DNA from: Candidatus Segetimicrobium genomatis
GTDB lineage: Bacteria; Sysuimicrobiota; Sysuimicrobiia; Sysuimicrobiales; Segetimicrobiaceae
NCBI GenBank assembly: GCA_005882275.1
Contig: VBAK01000124.1
Location: 1 to 40,452, forward strand
Length of the DNA: 40,452 nt
Reading direction: 5' to 3'
Within the stretch, counting starts at the first letter, position 1; every line of letters starts with the position of its first letter. The position numbers and the translations under genes are program-made. The notes beneath the pieces were generated by a model. That model made no database searches and was not told the origin of the DNA. It saw only the letters and a list, made by a program, of their open reading frames with translations. This document shows positions 1 through 7,321 of this stretch, one piece after another.

Positions 1-289
1 CAACCGTGACGGCATAGTTGGGGGCGAGCACGGCCGAGGTCATCCCCAGGCCCGCGAGCAGGGCGCCGACCGGCATCAGCCATCTCATCCTGAGGCGGTC
101 GCTCAGGACCCCGAATACCGGCTGGATCACCGAGGAGCTGATGTTGGCCATCAGAACGATGAAGCCGACGCCGGCGTAGGAGAGATGGAACATGGCCTTG
201 AACACCGGGAGGAGCGCTGGAATTGCGCCCTGCGACAGATCGGTGGCAAGATGGCCGTAGCTGAGCACGGCCAGGATCCGGCGGTGCAC
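1..289 (-). CDS. MFS transporter, Fsr/fosmidomycin-resistance-like, N-terminal part (runs off left edge)
   Basis: Only the first 96 or so codons are inside the window. They read from a GTG at 289 and encode a helix, a short loop and then further hydrophobic segments. The segment LSYGHLATDLSQGAIPALLP followed by a GVLSDRLRMR loop matches the first helices and the loop 2-3 signature of the major facilitator superfamily, and is closest in style to the fosmidomycin-resistance-type efflux proteins. The protein would be an inner-membrane proton-coupled exporter; its substrate cannot be told. The gene is divergent from the secreted protein at 389. The start is uncertain because no good Shine-Dalgarno sequence precedes the GTG, and the frame stays open further upstream. 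Confidence 0.75.
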   Translation of the reverse strand, partial: MHRRILAVLSYGHLATDLSQGAIPALLPVFKAMFHLSYAGVGFIVLMANISSSVIQPVFGVLSDRLRMRWLMPVGALLAGLGMTSAVLAPNYAVTV

Positions 290-388
290 GGGAACCGATT
301 CGACGGGCCGCGCGGGGCCACCTTGAGCGCGAGGCCCCGCGGCGACGCACGGCGCGGCGAAGGACGTCTTGGGGAGGACACTGTCGTT

Positions 389-883
389 ATGGTGAAGCGT
401 CTCAGGCGCCTGCTCGCCGGTGGGGTCCTGCTGGCGGCGGGCCTCGGTGCGCTCTCGGGTGTCACCGCGGGAGCGGCACCGCCTCCGTCGGGGGCTCGAT
501 GCCCGCTGACGCCGGGGGACGGCGGGGATCCCTTTTACAAACCGAATGCTCCCGTGCGGTCGCACGTCGGGACCGGCTTCGTGCTGACCGGCGTCGTTCG
601 CTCCGGCATCGACTGTTCCGTCCTCCAGGGAGCCCGCGTCGAGTTCTGGCTCAGGAGGCCGGACGGACAGTACGATGACGCCCACCGAGGGACCGTCATC
701 ACCGACGCCGGGGGCCGGTATCGGTTCGAAAGCAACTTCCCCGGTGGCGACGGAGGCGGCTTCCAGCCCCACATCCACCTTCGCGTCGCCGTCCCCGGGT
801 ATCGCACGTTGACGACCGTCTACCTCCCGCGCGCGGGCGCGGCCGCGGGGACGTTCGACATCGTGCTCGAGCCTGAAGTGTGA
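389..883 (+). CDS. Secreted intradiol ring-cleavage dioxygenase-like protein
   Basis: A protein of 164 residues. The ATG at 389 is preceded by GGGGAGGA with about 10 nt spacing and opens a signal peptide (MVKRLRRLL, then a hydrophobic stretch ending near AGA). The mature part resembles the catalytic beta-sandwich of catechol/protocatechuate dioxygenases (PF00775): a GxVxxG-type strand, WLRRPDGQYDD, GRYRFES and the FQPHIHLRV motif. The two histidines of HIH and the first ligand tyrosine (in PDGQY) are present. The second iron-ligand tyrosine, expected about 13 residues before HIH, is replaced by a glycine-rich PGGDGGGF segment. Secreted proteins of this family exist in many soil bacteria with unknown substrates. 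The enzyme may have altered iron binding or be non-catalytic. It is only 4 nt from the peptidase gene at 888, so the two are probably co-transcribed. Confidence 0.75.
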   Translation: MVKRLRRLLAGGVLLAAGLGALSGVTAGAAPPPSGARCPLTPGDGGDPFYKPNAPVRSHVGTGFVLTGVVRSGIDCSVLQGARVEFWLRRPDGQYDDAHRGTVITDAGGRYRFESNFPGGDGGGFQPHIHLRVAVPGYRTLTTVYLPRAGAAAGTFDIVLEPEV

Positions 884-887
884 TCGC

Positions 888-2198
888 GTGTTGGGGCGGC
901 GAAGCAGCGTGACACTTCGGCGATGCATCGCGTTCGGACCGACGGCGGCGGGGATCCTGGCCGCCGCGGCCGTCCTCGCGCCGGCGTGGCCGGGCGCTGT
1001 CGCCGGGGCGGCCGCCGCGCTCCCCGATGTGCTTTCACAGGTGTCCGGCCGCCGCGCCTACGAGCACGTCCTCGCGCTGTCCCAGCGGATCGGGCCGCAC
1101 GTCGCGGGCACCCCGGAGGACCGGACGTCCGGCGAGTACATCGCGCGCCGCCTCACCGACGACGGGTACGTGGTGGAGTGGCAGGAGTTCCAGTTCCCCT
1201 TCTTCGCCGTCCGGGCCGTGGCGCTGACGGTGCCGGCGTCGCCGTCGGTCGCCCTGCACCCGCACGCGATGCTCTACTCGCCCTCGACGGCCGATGGAGG
1301 GATCACCGCGGAGCTGGCCGATGCGGGGATTGGGCGTCCCGAGGATATCCGCGGGGCGCCGCTTGCCGGGAAGATCGCCCTGATCCAGCGCGGCTCGATC
1401 CTGTTTCGAGAGAAGGCGAAGAACGCCGCGGACGCGGGCGCCGTGGCGGTGCTGATCTACAACTCCACGCCCGGGGACCTATTCGGCGTCGTCAGCCGCG
1501 ACACCGGGATCCCTGTCGTCGCACTCTCCGGCGCGGAGGGGCTGCAGCTGCTGGACCTCGCCCACTCAGGGCCCGTCCGGGTGCACTTGAACGTCCAGAC
1601 CGAGACCGGCCAGCGGGCAACGTGGAACATCATCGGGACCAAGCCTGGGACCCGGGACCCGCATCGCGTCCTCGTGGTGGGGGCGCACCGCGATACCGTG
1701 GAGGGGGCCCCCGGGGCCAACGACAACACATCGGGCGTCGCGACGGCACTGGAGGTGGCCGAGGTGCTCCGCCGCGCGCCGCTCGCACTCACCGTGCGGT
1801 TCACCTTCTTTGGGGCCGAAGAGTCCGGCCTGTACGGGTCCGACTACTACGTGCAGCACATGGGACCCGACCCCGTGGTGGGGATGGTCAACCTCGACAT
1901 GGAGGGCGTGGGCGATCGCCTGGAGCTGGCCTGGGACCGGGGGAGCGACGCACTCGTGCGGTCGGCGGCGCGGATCGCCGACCGCCTCGGCATCCCGGTG
2001 ACGATGCAGCGATCCCCCGGAAGCGATCACCAGAGCTTCGAGCGGGCGGGCGTGCCGGTCGTGTTCCTCTTTCGGCCGGACGACCCCTATTACGATACCC
2101 CCAAGGACACCGTCGATCGGGTCGAGCCCCGGCTGCTGGAGGTGTCCGCCCGGCTGGCAACGGCCATTGTCCTGGAGGTCGCCGGCGCGCGGCGGTAG
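888..2198 (+). CDS. Secreted M28 family metallopeptidase with PA domain
   Basis: A protein of 436 residues starting at a GTG just after the preceding stop. An N-terminal signal peptide (about residues 10-45) is followed by an N-lobe and a PA (protease-associated) insert, roughly 130-235, that contains GKIALIQRG. The di-zinc aminopeptidase fold has every M28 ligand: H267 (in GAHRD), D279 (in GANDN), the catalytic/ligand pair E311-E312 (in GAEESG), D337 (in NLDMEG) and H381 (in SDHQSF). It should release N-terminal amino acids from peptides outside the cytoplasm. Together with the other peptidases in this window it points to peptide scavenging. Some M28 proteins are carboxypeptidases or glutaminyl cyclases, so specificity is open. 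It ends 6 nt from the end of the convergent ndk gene. Confidence 0.88.
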   Translation: MLGRRSSVTLRRCIAFGPTAAGILAAAAVLAPAWPGAVAGAAAALPDVLSQVSGRRAYEHVLALSQRIGPHVAGTPEDRTSGEYIARRLTDDGYVVEWQEFQFPFFAVRAVALTVPASPSVALHPHAMLYSPSTADGGITAELADAGIGRPEDIRGAPLAGKIALIQRGSILFREKAKNAADAGAVAVLIYNSTPGDLFGVVSRDTGIPVVALSGAEGLQLLDLAHSGPVRVHLNVQTETGQRATWNIIGTKPGTRDPHRVLVVGAHRDTVEGAPGANDNTSGVATALEVAEVLRRAPLALTVRFTFFGAEESGLYGSDYYVQHMGPDPVVGMVNLDMEGVGDRLELAWDRGSDALVRSAARIADRLGIPVTMQRSPGSDHQSFERAGVPVVFLFRPDDPYYDTPKDTVDRVEPRLLEVSARLATAIVLEVAGARR

Positions 2199-2204
2199 GT
2201 CACG

Positions 2205-2813
2205 TTATCCGCCTTTCTCGCCGAACATTACTTCCTCGTCGGCGCGGCGGTAGGTGTGCAGCTCGGCCGGCGCAAACCACAGCGCCACCTCGTGGTTCGC
2301 CTCCTCCACGGTCCCGGAGGCGTGGATCAGGTTGCGCACGGGGCGGCGGCCGGCATTGGCGACGGTGGGCGCGTCTACGGAGTAATCCCCGCGGATCGTG
2401 CCCGGCTCGGCGAACACCGGGAGGGTCTTCCCGACGAGCTTTCGGGTGACGCTCACCGCGTGCACGCCTTCCAGCACCGCGGCGATCACCGGGGTGGTCT
2501 GCATGAACTCGATGAGCCAGCCGCGCACCTGGCGGCCGATCTCGAGGGGGTCGTCCGTCCCCATCATCGCGCGGACATCGAGCCCGTAGCTTCCGAACGC
2601 CTCCCGAGTCTTGTCCCCGATCGTACGCACCCACCCTTCGTCGGATGGGTAATGCCGCTCCAGCACGCTCCGCGTGGCCTGGACCATCTTGAGCCCGACG
2701 ATCTTGAGCCCGGTCCCTTCCAGCCGGGACAGGATCGTCCCGGATAAGGCGCGCTGGATCCCGTCGGGTTTGATCAGGATCAACGTTCGCTCGTGCCGGA
2801 CGTCTGCCGCCAC
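2205..2813 (-). CDS. ndk: Nucleoside diphosphate kinase, long-insert form
   Basis: The protein transfers the gamma-phosphate from ATP to nucleoside diphosphates through a phosphohistidine. ERTLILIKPDGIQR at the N-terminus, RKLVGKT, PGTIRGDYS and the active-site NLIHASGT (equivalent to the NxxHGSD motif) identify the family. It has about 200 residues against the usual 135-150. The extra length is a block after the first third (GWVRTIGDKTREAFGSYGLD...TDDPLEIG), a pattern seen in NDKs of several uncultured lineages. The GTG start at 2813 is preceded by GGAGGAG with 5 nt spacing. An alternative ATG at 2837 overlaps the ggt stop as TAATG and would add 8 residues. Either way ndk is translationally coupled to ggt upstream. 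Confidence 0.9.
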   Translation of the reverse strand: MAADVRHERTLILIKPDGIQRALSGTILSRLEGTGLKIVGLKMVQATRSVLERHYPSDEGWVRTIGDKTREAFGSYGLDVRAMMGTDDPLEIGRQVRGWLIEFMQTTPVIAAVLEGVHAVSVTRKLVGKTLPVFAEPGTIRGDYSVDAPTVANAGRRPVRNLIHASGTVEEANHEVALWFAPAELHTYRRADEEVMFGEKGG

Positions 2814-2836
2814 TCCCGCTCCTCCGTCCCCGTGCA

Positions 2837-4498
2837 TTAAAAGCCGATCGCGCACCCACCGGCCCGGGGATCGGAGCCCCCCGCGTAGACTCTCCGGTCG
2901 GGATCCACCACCTGGATCACCTGGAGGCCGCCGGACGACGGCTGCCCCGCCGCCGGATACGGGGTGACGACCCGGTGGCCGAGCGCGCGCAGTCCCTCGT
3001 AGGTCGCGGCGGGGAATCCGCTCTCCATCCTCAATTCAAACGGCGACCGGATCGTGGCCGGATCCGTTGCCGGAAAACTGAACCAGCGCGGCCGGTCCAC
3101 CGCCTCCTGGACGTTCAGGCCGTGATGCACGATGTTGCTGAAGGTCTGCAGGTTCCACGGGGCCTGGGCATCGCCCCCGCGGGTCGCCCACGCCAGATGC
3201 GGCCGCCCCTCCCGGGTCGCCAGAAACGCCATCAGGGTGTGCATCGTGCGCTTGCCCGGCGCGATCTCGTTGGGGTGTCCCGGCTCGAGGGTGAATCCTC
3301 GGCCACCGCGGTTGTTCAAGAGGATGCCGGTTCCGTCCACGACCTCGCCGCACCCGAAGGCGGCGGAGAGACTCGTGATGTAGCTGACCACGTTCCCCTC
3401 CGCATCCGCGACGACGAACGCGGTCGTCTCGCCGACCTGCTCCCGCAGGGCGCCGGCCGGCACCTGCTCCTGAGCCCGCCGCGGGTCGATGGCCCGGGTG
3501 CGATCCCGCGCGTGCTCCTTGCTGAGCAGACGATCGAGCGGGTTCGACACGAACCGGGGATCCCCCACGTAGGCGAGGCGGTCGGCAAAGGCCAGCTTCT
3601 TCGCCTCGGTCATCAGGTGAATCGCCTCCGCCGATCCCCAGGGGAGGGTCTCTACGTGCGCCTGCTCGAGGATGTTGAGCATCTCGAGCAGGACGAAGCC
3701 CTGCGAGGGAGGAGGCGTTGTATGGATGACCAGGTCCCGGTGGGTCGTGGTCAGCGGCGCGCACAACTCGCTGTGGTGAGCGGCGAGGTCCGCCGCGGTG
3801 ATCAGCCCGCCGTGCGACTGCGCGTAGTCCGCGATGGCATCGGCGAGCGGCCCCTCGTAGAAGGCCCGGGCTCCGCGCTCGGCGATCGCGCGCAGGGAGC
3901 GGGCCAGATCGGACTGCACGAAGACCTCGCCGACCCGGGGGGTGCGGCCGTTGGGGAGATAGATGCGGGCCGACGACGGATAGCGCGCGAGGATCGGCGC
4001 GACCTCGCCCTCCGCCGTCCGCGCGAACCACGCCGCCACCTTCTCGGTGATGGGAAAGCCGGCCTCCGCGTAGTGGATCGCCGGTTCGAGCAGCCGGCCC
4101 AGCGTGAACCGGCCGCTGCCCCACTGCCCGAGGGCGGTTGCCATCGCGTCCACGGCGCCCGGGACGGAAGGCGCCAGCATCCCGCGGAGCGGCATGGTCG
4201 CAAAGCCGCGCTGTCTGAAGACCTCCGGCGTCGCCGTCTGCGGGGCCGCGCCGCTCCCGTTCAGCCCGAGGACACGCTGGGTTGCGGCGTGATAGTGGAC
4301 GATGAACGAGTCGCCCCCGATCCCGGTCATCATCGGCGTGACGACCCCGAGCACGGCGGCGACGCAGACGGCGGCGTCGATCGCATTGCCGCCTTCTTCG
4401 AGCACGCGGAGGCCGGCGGCCGACGCCAGCGGGTGATCCGTCGCCACAAGGCCCCGCTGGGCCAGGACCGCGCTCCGTCCCTGGGATGCGTCTGTCAT
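2837..4498 (-). CDS. ggt: Gamma-glutamyltransferase family protein
   Basis: A protein of 553 residues. It is an N-terminal-nucleophile hydrolase that self-cleaves to free a catalytic threonine; the family transfers or hydrolyses gamma-glutamyl groups of glutathione and related amides. Family marks are GGNAIDAAV near residues 36-44, MTGIGGDSF, the PPPSQG segment, and the nucleophile motif GETTAFVVADAEGNVVS with Thr358 as predicted cleavage site and nucleophile. No signal peptide is visible, so it looks cytoplasmic, unlike the periplasmic E. coli enzyme and more like YwrD-type members. The ATG at 4498 lies only about 10 nt from a TATAAT hexamer, which suggests an almost leaderless mRNA. It is followed without a gap by ndk. 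Related acylases share the fold, so the substrate is not certain. Confidence 0.9.
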   Translation of the reverse strand: MTDASQGRSAVLAQRGLVATDHPLASAAGLRVLEEGGNAIDAAVCVAAVLGVVTPMMTGIGGDSFIVHYHAATQRVLGLNGSGAAPQTATPEVFRQRGFATMPLRGMLAPSVPGAVDAMATALGQWGSGRFTLGRLLEPAIHYAEAGFPITEKVAAWFARTAEGEVAPILARYPSSARIYLPNGRTPRVGEVFVQSDLARSLRAIAERGARAFYEGPLADAIADYAQSHGGLITAADLAAHHSELCAPLTTTHRDLVIHTTPPPSQGFVLLEMLNILEQAHVETLPWGSAEAIHLMTEAKKLAFADRLAYVGDPRFVSNPLDRLLSKEHARDRTRAIDPRRAQEQVPAGALREQVGETTAFVVADAEGNVVSYITSLSAAFGCGEVVDGTGILLNNRGGRGFTLEPGHPNEIAPGKRTMHTLMAFLATREGRPHLAWATRGGDAQAPWNLQTFSNIVHHGLNVQEAVDRPRWFSFPATDPATIRSPFELRMESGFPAATYEGLRALGHRVVTPYPAAGQPSSGGLQVIQVVDPDRRVYAGGSDPRAGGCAIGF

Positions 4499-4507
4499 GC
4501 CAGGTTC

Positions 4508-4536
4508 ATTATACTGATCGGCGGGGGAATGGGAAG
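4508..4536 (-). promoter_or_regulatory. Predicted ggt promoter, overlapping a divergent -10
   Basis: On the minus strand a perfect TATAAT occupies 4508-4513, with TTCCCA at 4530-4535 (16-bp spacer) as a weak -35. The expected start of transcription is about 4501, only about 3 nt before the ggt ATG at 4498. On the plus strand TATACT occupies 4510-4515, overlapping the same bases, so this may act as a bidirectional promoter that also serves the gene at 4606. Confidence 0.55.
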
Positions 4537-4605
4537 GAATGGGTCCCGGCTCGGGTTCGTCCTGGAGGGCAGGGATGTATTTCGACCGCCGCCAATCCTG
4601 ATGCC

Positions 4606-5787
4606 GTGCGCTCGCCTGCCGGCTTTTCTCCGCTGGCACTGCTCTTCGTGCTGCTTCCCCTCGCTGCTCCCCCCTGGGCGCCCGGTGTGGTCCAGGCCGC
4701 GCCGGGGGCGGGCCCTGTTGTCGTCGTCGCCGGCGGGGTGACGGAGGATGCGACCTCATCCAACAACCAGGTGAAATTGGTCCGGGACGCCGCGGGGCAT
4801 CTCGTGGTGGCCTACGCGCAGGAAGTGGGTGGGACCCCTCAGGTGATGCTGGCGGTCTCCCAAGACGACGGCGGCCATTGGGCGCGCCTGGTGCAGGTGA
4901 GCAGTGGTCCGATCCCGTCCCGGCTGCCCGCGCTGGGGTTGGATGCCGCGGGGCGGCTGCAGGTGATCTGGACCCGCTACGACGACGGGGTGGGCAAGAT
5001 CTACTATCGCGTGTGGGCGGGGCGGTGGGCCGCGCCCCAGGACCGGATCTCGCCGCCGCACGGATACGCGGGGTTTCCCTCGCTGGCCGTGGACGCGAGC
5101 GGCCACGCGCACGTCGTCTGGTACGGGATCCGCGAAGGATCGCTGCCGGCCTCGACCCGGCACGGCTCCATCTATGAGATCTTTTACACGGGGTTCGACG
5201 GGCGGGCGTGGTCGCCGCCGCGTCTCATCTCGACGGGTCTGCCCGATTCGGTGAACCCGGCCCTCGCCGCCGATCCCGCCGGCCGGCTGCGCGCGGTCTG
5301 GTTCCAATACGACGGCCGCGTGTACCAGGTGCGCTACGCGGAGCGCGACGCCGGGTGGAGCGATCCGGAGACGGTGCTGGCCACGCGCGCGGATGCGTTC
5401 AACCCCGACGTCGCGGTTGATGCGCGCGGTGAGCCCCTGCTCGTGTGGGAGCGTCACGAGGGGTTGTCGTCGGTGATTCAATTGACGCGGCGGGCCGGCG
5501 GCCGGTGGCAGGAGCCGGTCGATCTCTCCGACGCCTCGGCGCCGGCGCACCATCCCTCGCTGAGCGTCGCGCCGTCGGGCGCCGTCTGCGCCGTCTGGGA
5601 CCGCGACGATGGCCAGATCTATGCGCGCCGCCTGAGCGACCGATGGGAGCCGGCGGTGCGCCTGACGGCGGATGGCGGCAACACGTTCCCGAGCGTGCTG
5701 GCCTCGGATCAGGGGGCCGGCGTCGTGTGGACCCACACCGCGCAGGGGCAATCGGAGGTCCGCTATCTGCGGATGAGGGCCAGGTGA
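4606..5787 (+). CDS. Secreted beta-propeller-like repeat protein
   Basis: A protein of 393 residues with a signal peptide (hydrophobic LALLFVLLPLAAPPW, predicted cleavage near QAAPG). The rest is at least six degenerate repeats of about 45-55 residues, each with a pattern like PSLAVDASGHAHVVWY or NPDVAVDARGEPLLVWE followed by an aromatic strand. This is the layout of sialidase/BNR-type and related beta-propellers. No sialidase active-site arginine triad or Asp-box (SxDxGxTW) is evident, apart from a vague SQDDGGHW, so it is more likely a binding or scaffold protein than a glycosidase. The GTG at 4606 gives the best signal peptide but has no clear Shine-Dalgarno sequence; a GTG at 4543 is possible. 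Its last codons overlap mutY as GTGA. Confidence 0.7.
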   Translation: MRSPAGFSPLALLFVLLPLAAPPWAPGVVQAAPGAGPVVVVAGGVTEDATSSNNQVKLVRDAAGHLVVAYAQEVGGTPQVMLAVSQDDGGHWARLVQVSSGPIPSRLPALGLDAAGRLQVIWTRYDDGVGKIYYRVWAGRWAAPQDRISPPHGYAGFPSLAVDASGHAHVVWYGIREGSLPASTRHGSIYEIFYTGFDGRAWSPPRLISTGLPDSVNPALAADPAGRLRAVWFQYDGRVYQVRYAERDAGWSDPETVLATRADAFNPDVAVDARGEPLLVWERHEGLSSVIQLTRRAGGRWQEPVDLSDASAPAHHPSLSVAPSGAVCAVWDRDDGQIYARRLSDRWEPAVRLTADGGNTFPSVLASDQGAGVVWTHTAQGQSEVRYLRMRAR

Positions 5788-6512
5788 AACGCTCTGAAGC
5801 CCGGGTGCGGCCCGCTCAATTGCCGCCAGCCCGGATTTCGCCCGCCCGGCGGCGGACCTTTCAGCGCCGGCTGCTGGCGTGGTACCGCCGGCACCGGCGC
5901 GACCTCCCCTGGCGCCGCACCCGGAACCCCTACCACATTCTCGTGTCCGAGATCATGCTCCAGCAGACCCAGGTGGACCGCGTCGTCCCCAAATACCGGG
6001 AGTGGCTGGCGCGCTATCCGTCGCTGGAGGCCCTCGCGCGGGCCGGCGCCCGGGAGGTGCGGGAGGCCTGGTATCCGCTCGGGTACAATATCCGGCCGGT
6101 GCGGCTGCGGGACATCGCGCGGACGGCAATCCGCCACCACGGGGGGAAGATCCCGAGCACGCGCGACGGCCTGCTCGCCCTCCGTGGGATCGGACCCTAT
6201 ACTGCCGGCGCGGTGTTGAGCTTCGCCTATCGCCAGGACGCGCCGATCCTCGACACCAACGTCCGGCGCGTACTGCGGCGGGTCTTCCTGGGGGATCGCG
6301 CGGCGCCGTCCGACAAGTTCCTCTGGGGCCTCTCTGAGGCGCTGCTTCCCCGAGGGAACGCCTACGACTTCAATCAGGCGCTGATGGATTTCGGGGCGAC
6401 CGTCTGCAGCGCGCGCCGCCCCCGCTGTCCCGGCTGCCCGCTGTCGCGGCTGTGTGTGTCGTACCCGCTCGCGGACGCGTCCGCGACTCGGTCAGGCGGC
6501 CCGAGCGCGTAG
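5784..6512 (+). CDS. mutY: A/G-specific adenine glycosylase, short form lacking the C-terminal domain
   Basis: The enzyme removes adenine mispaired with 8-oxoguanine. The 242-residue protein has the HhH-GPD catalytic core: SEIMLQQTQV with catalytic E56, the helix-hairpin-helix LRGIGPYTAGAV, and D157 in PILDTNV. It ends with the [4Fe-4S] loop C208-x6-C215-x2-C218-x5-C224. The QQTQV segment separates MutY from Nth. The usual C-terminal NUDIX-like domain of about 100 residues, which reads the 8-oxoG strand, is absent; the protein stops 18 residues after the last cysteine. The GTG start at 5784 overlaps the preceding stop by 4 bp. Either it recognises 8-oxoG poorly, or it belongs to a MutY-like subfamily with other preferences. 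Confidence 0.87.
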   Translation: MKRSEARVRPAQLPPARISPARRRTFQRRLLAWYRRHRRDLPWRRTRNPYHILVSEIMLQQTQVDRVVPKYREWLARYPSLEALARAGAREVREAWYPLGYNIRPVRLRDIARTAIRHHGGKIPSTRDGLLALRGIGPYTAGAVLSFAYRQDAPILDTNVRRVLRRVFLGDRAAPSDKFLWGLSEALLPRGNAYDFNQALMDFGATVCSARRPRCPGCPLSRLCVSYPLADASATRSGGPSA

Positions 6513-6550
6513 AAGGGGAACTCGGTGGATGGGCCCTTTGAGCGGGCCGC

Positions 6551-7321
6551 CTACAATCCCATCGCGTGAAAACCGTTGTCCACGAAGAGGACCTCGCCCG
6601 TGACGCCCCGGGACAGGGGGCTGCAGAGGAACACCGCCGCATCGGCGACCTCCGCCGGGTCGGTATTGCGGCGGAGGGGGGCGCGCTCCTCCATGACGTC
6701 GAGGATCCGGCTGAACCCCTGGATCGCCCGCGCCGACGCGGTCTTGATCGGGCCGGCCGAGATGGCATTGACCCGGATGCCGCGCGGGCCGAGGTCGCTC
6801 GCCAGATAGCGGACGGACGATTCGAGCGCCGCTTTTGCGACCCCCATGACATTGTAGTTGGGCATCACCCGGCTCGAGCCGATGTAGGTGAGGGTCACCA
6901 CGGCCGCTCCGGGCTTGAGGACCGGGAGGAGGTGCCGGGCGGCGGCGACGAGCGAAAATGCGCTGACATCCAGGGCCAGCGCGAACCCGGCCCGCGACGT
7001 CTCCACGTAGGCGCCGCCCAGGTCGTCCCGGTTCGCGAAGGCGATGCTGTGCACAAGGGCGTCCAGGGTCAGGCCCTGCGTCTCAATCGACTTCGCCAGC
7101 CCGGCGAGCTCTTCGTCGCGGGCCACATCGCACGGGAGGATCACCGAGTGCGGGAGCGTTCCGGCGAGCTCGCGCACGTCCTTCTCCTGCCGCTCGCCCT
7201 GGAAGGTGAAGACGAGGCGGGCGCCCTCGCGCGAAAACGCCTGGGCGATGGCCCACGCGATGCTCCAGCGGTTCGCCACCCCCATCACGAGCGCCGTTTT
7301 CCCGTCGAGGAGCCCGCTCAT
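6551..7321 (-). CDS. fabI: Enoyl-[acyl-carrier-protein] reductase (NADH)
   Basis: A protein of 256 residues in the short-chain dehydrogenase fold that performs the last reduction of the fatty-acid elongation cycle. Tyr146, Tyr156 and Lys163 fall at the same numbers as the E. coli FabI active-site residues (TYIGSS, then YNVMGVAK). The cofactor loop GVANRWSIAWAIAQ and the HSIAFA segment are typical of FabI rather than of FabG. The ATG at 7321 overlaps the nth stop as ATGA, so translation is coupled to nth. No other fatty-acid synthesis gene is near. It would be the target of triclosan-type inhibitors if it behaves as the family does. Confidence 0.95.
   Translation of the reverse strand: MSGLLDGKTALVMGVANRWSIAWAIAQAFSREGARLVFTFQGERQEKDVRELAGTLPHSVILPCDVARDEELAGLAKSIETQGLTLDALVHSIAFANRDDLGGAYVETSRAGFALALDVSAFSLVAAARHLLPVLKPGAAVVTLTYIGSSRVMPNYNVMGVAKAALESSVRYLASDLGPRGIRVNAISAGPIKTASARAIQGFSRILDVMEERAPLRRNTDPAEVADAAVFLCSPLSRGVTGEVLFVDNGFHAMGL

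Noticed and set aside
4606..5787. Sialidase
   Set aside because: The repeats look propeller-like, but no Arg triad, catalytic Asp/Glu/Tyr set or proper Asp-boxes could be found.
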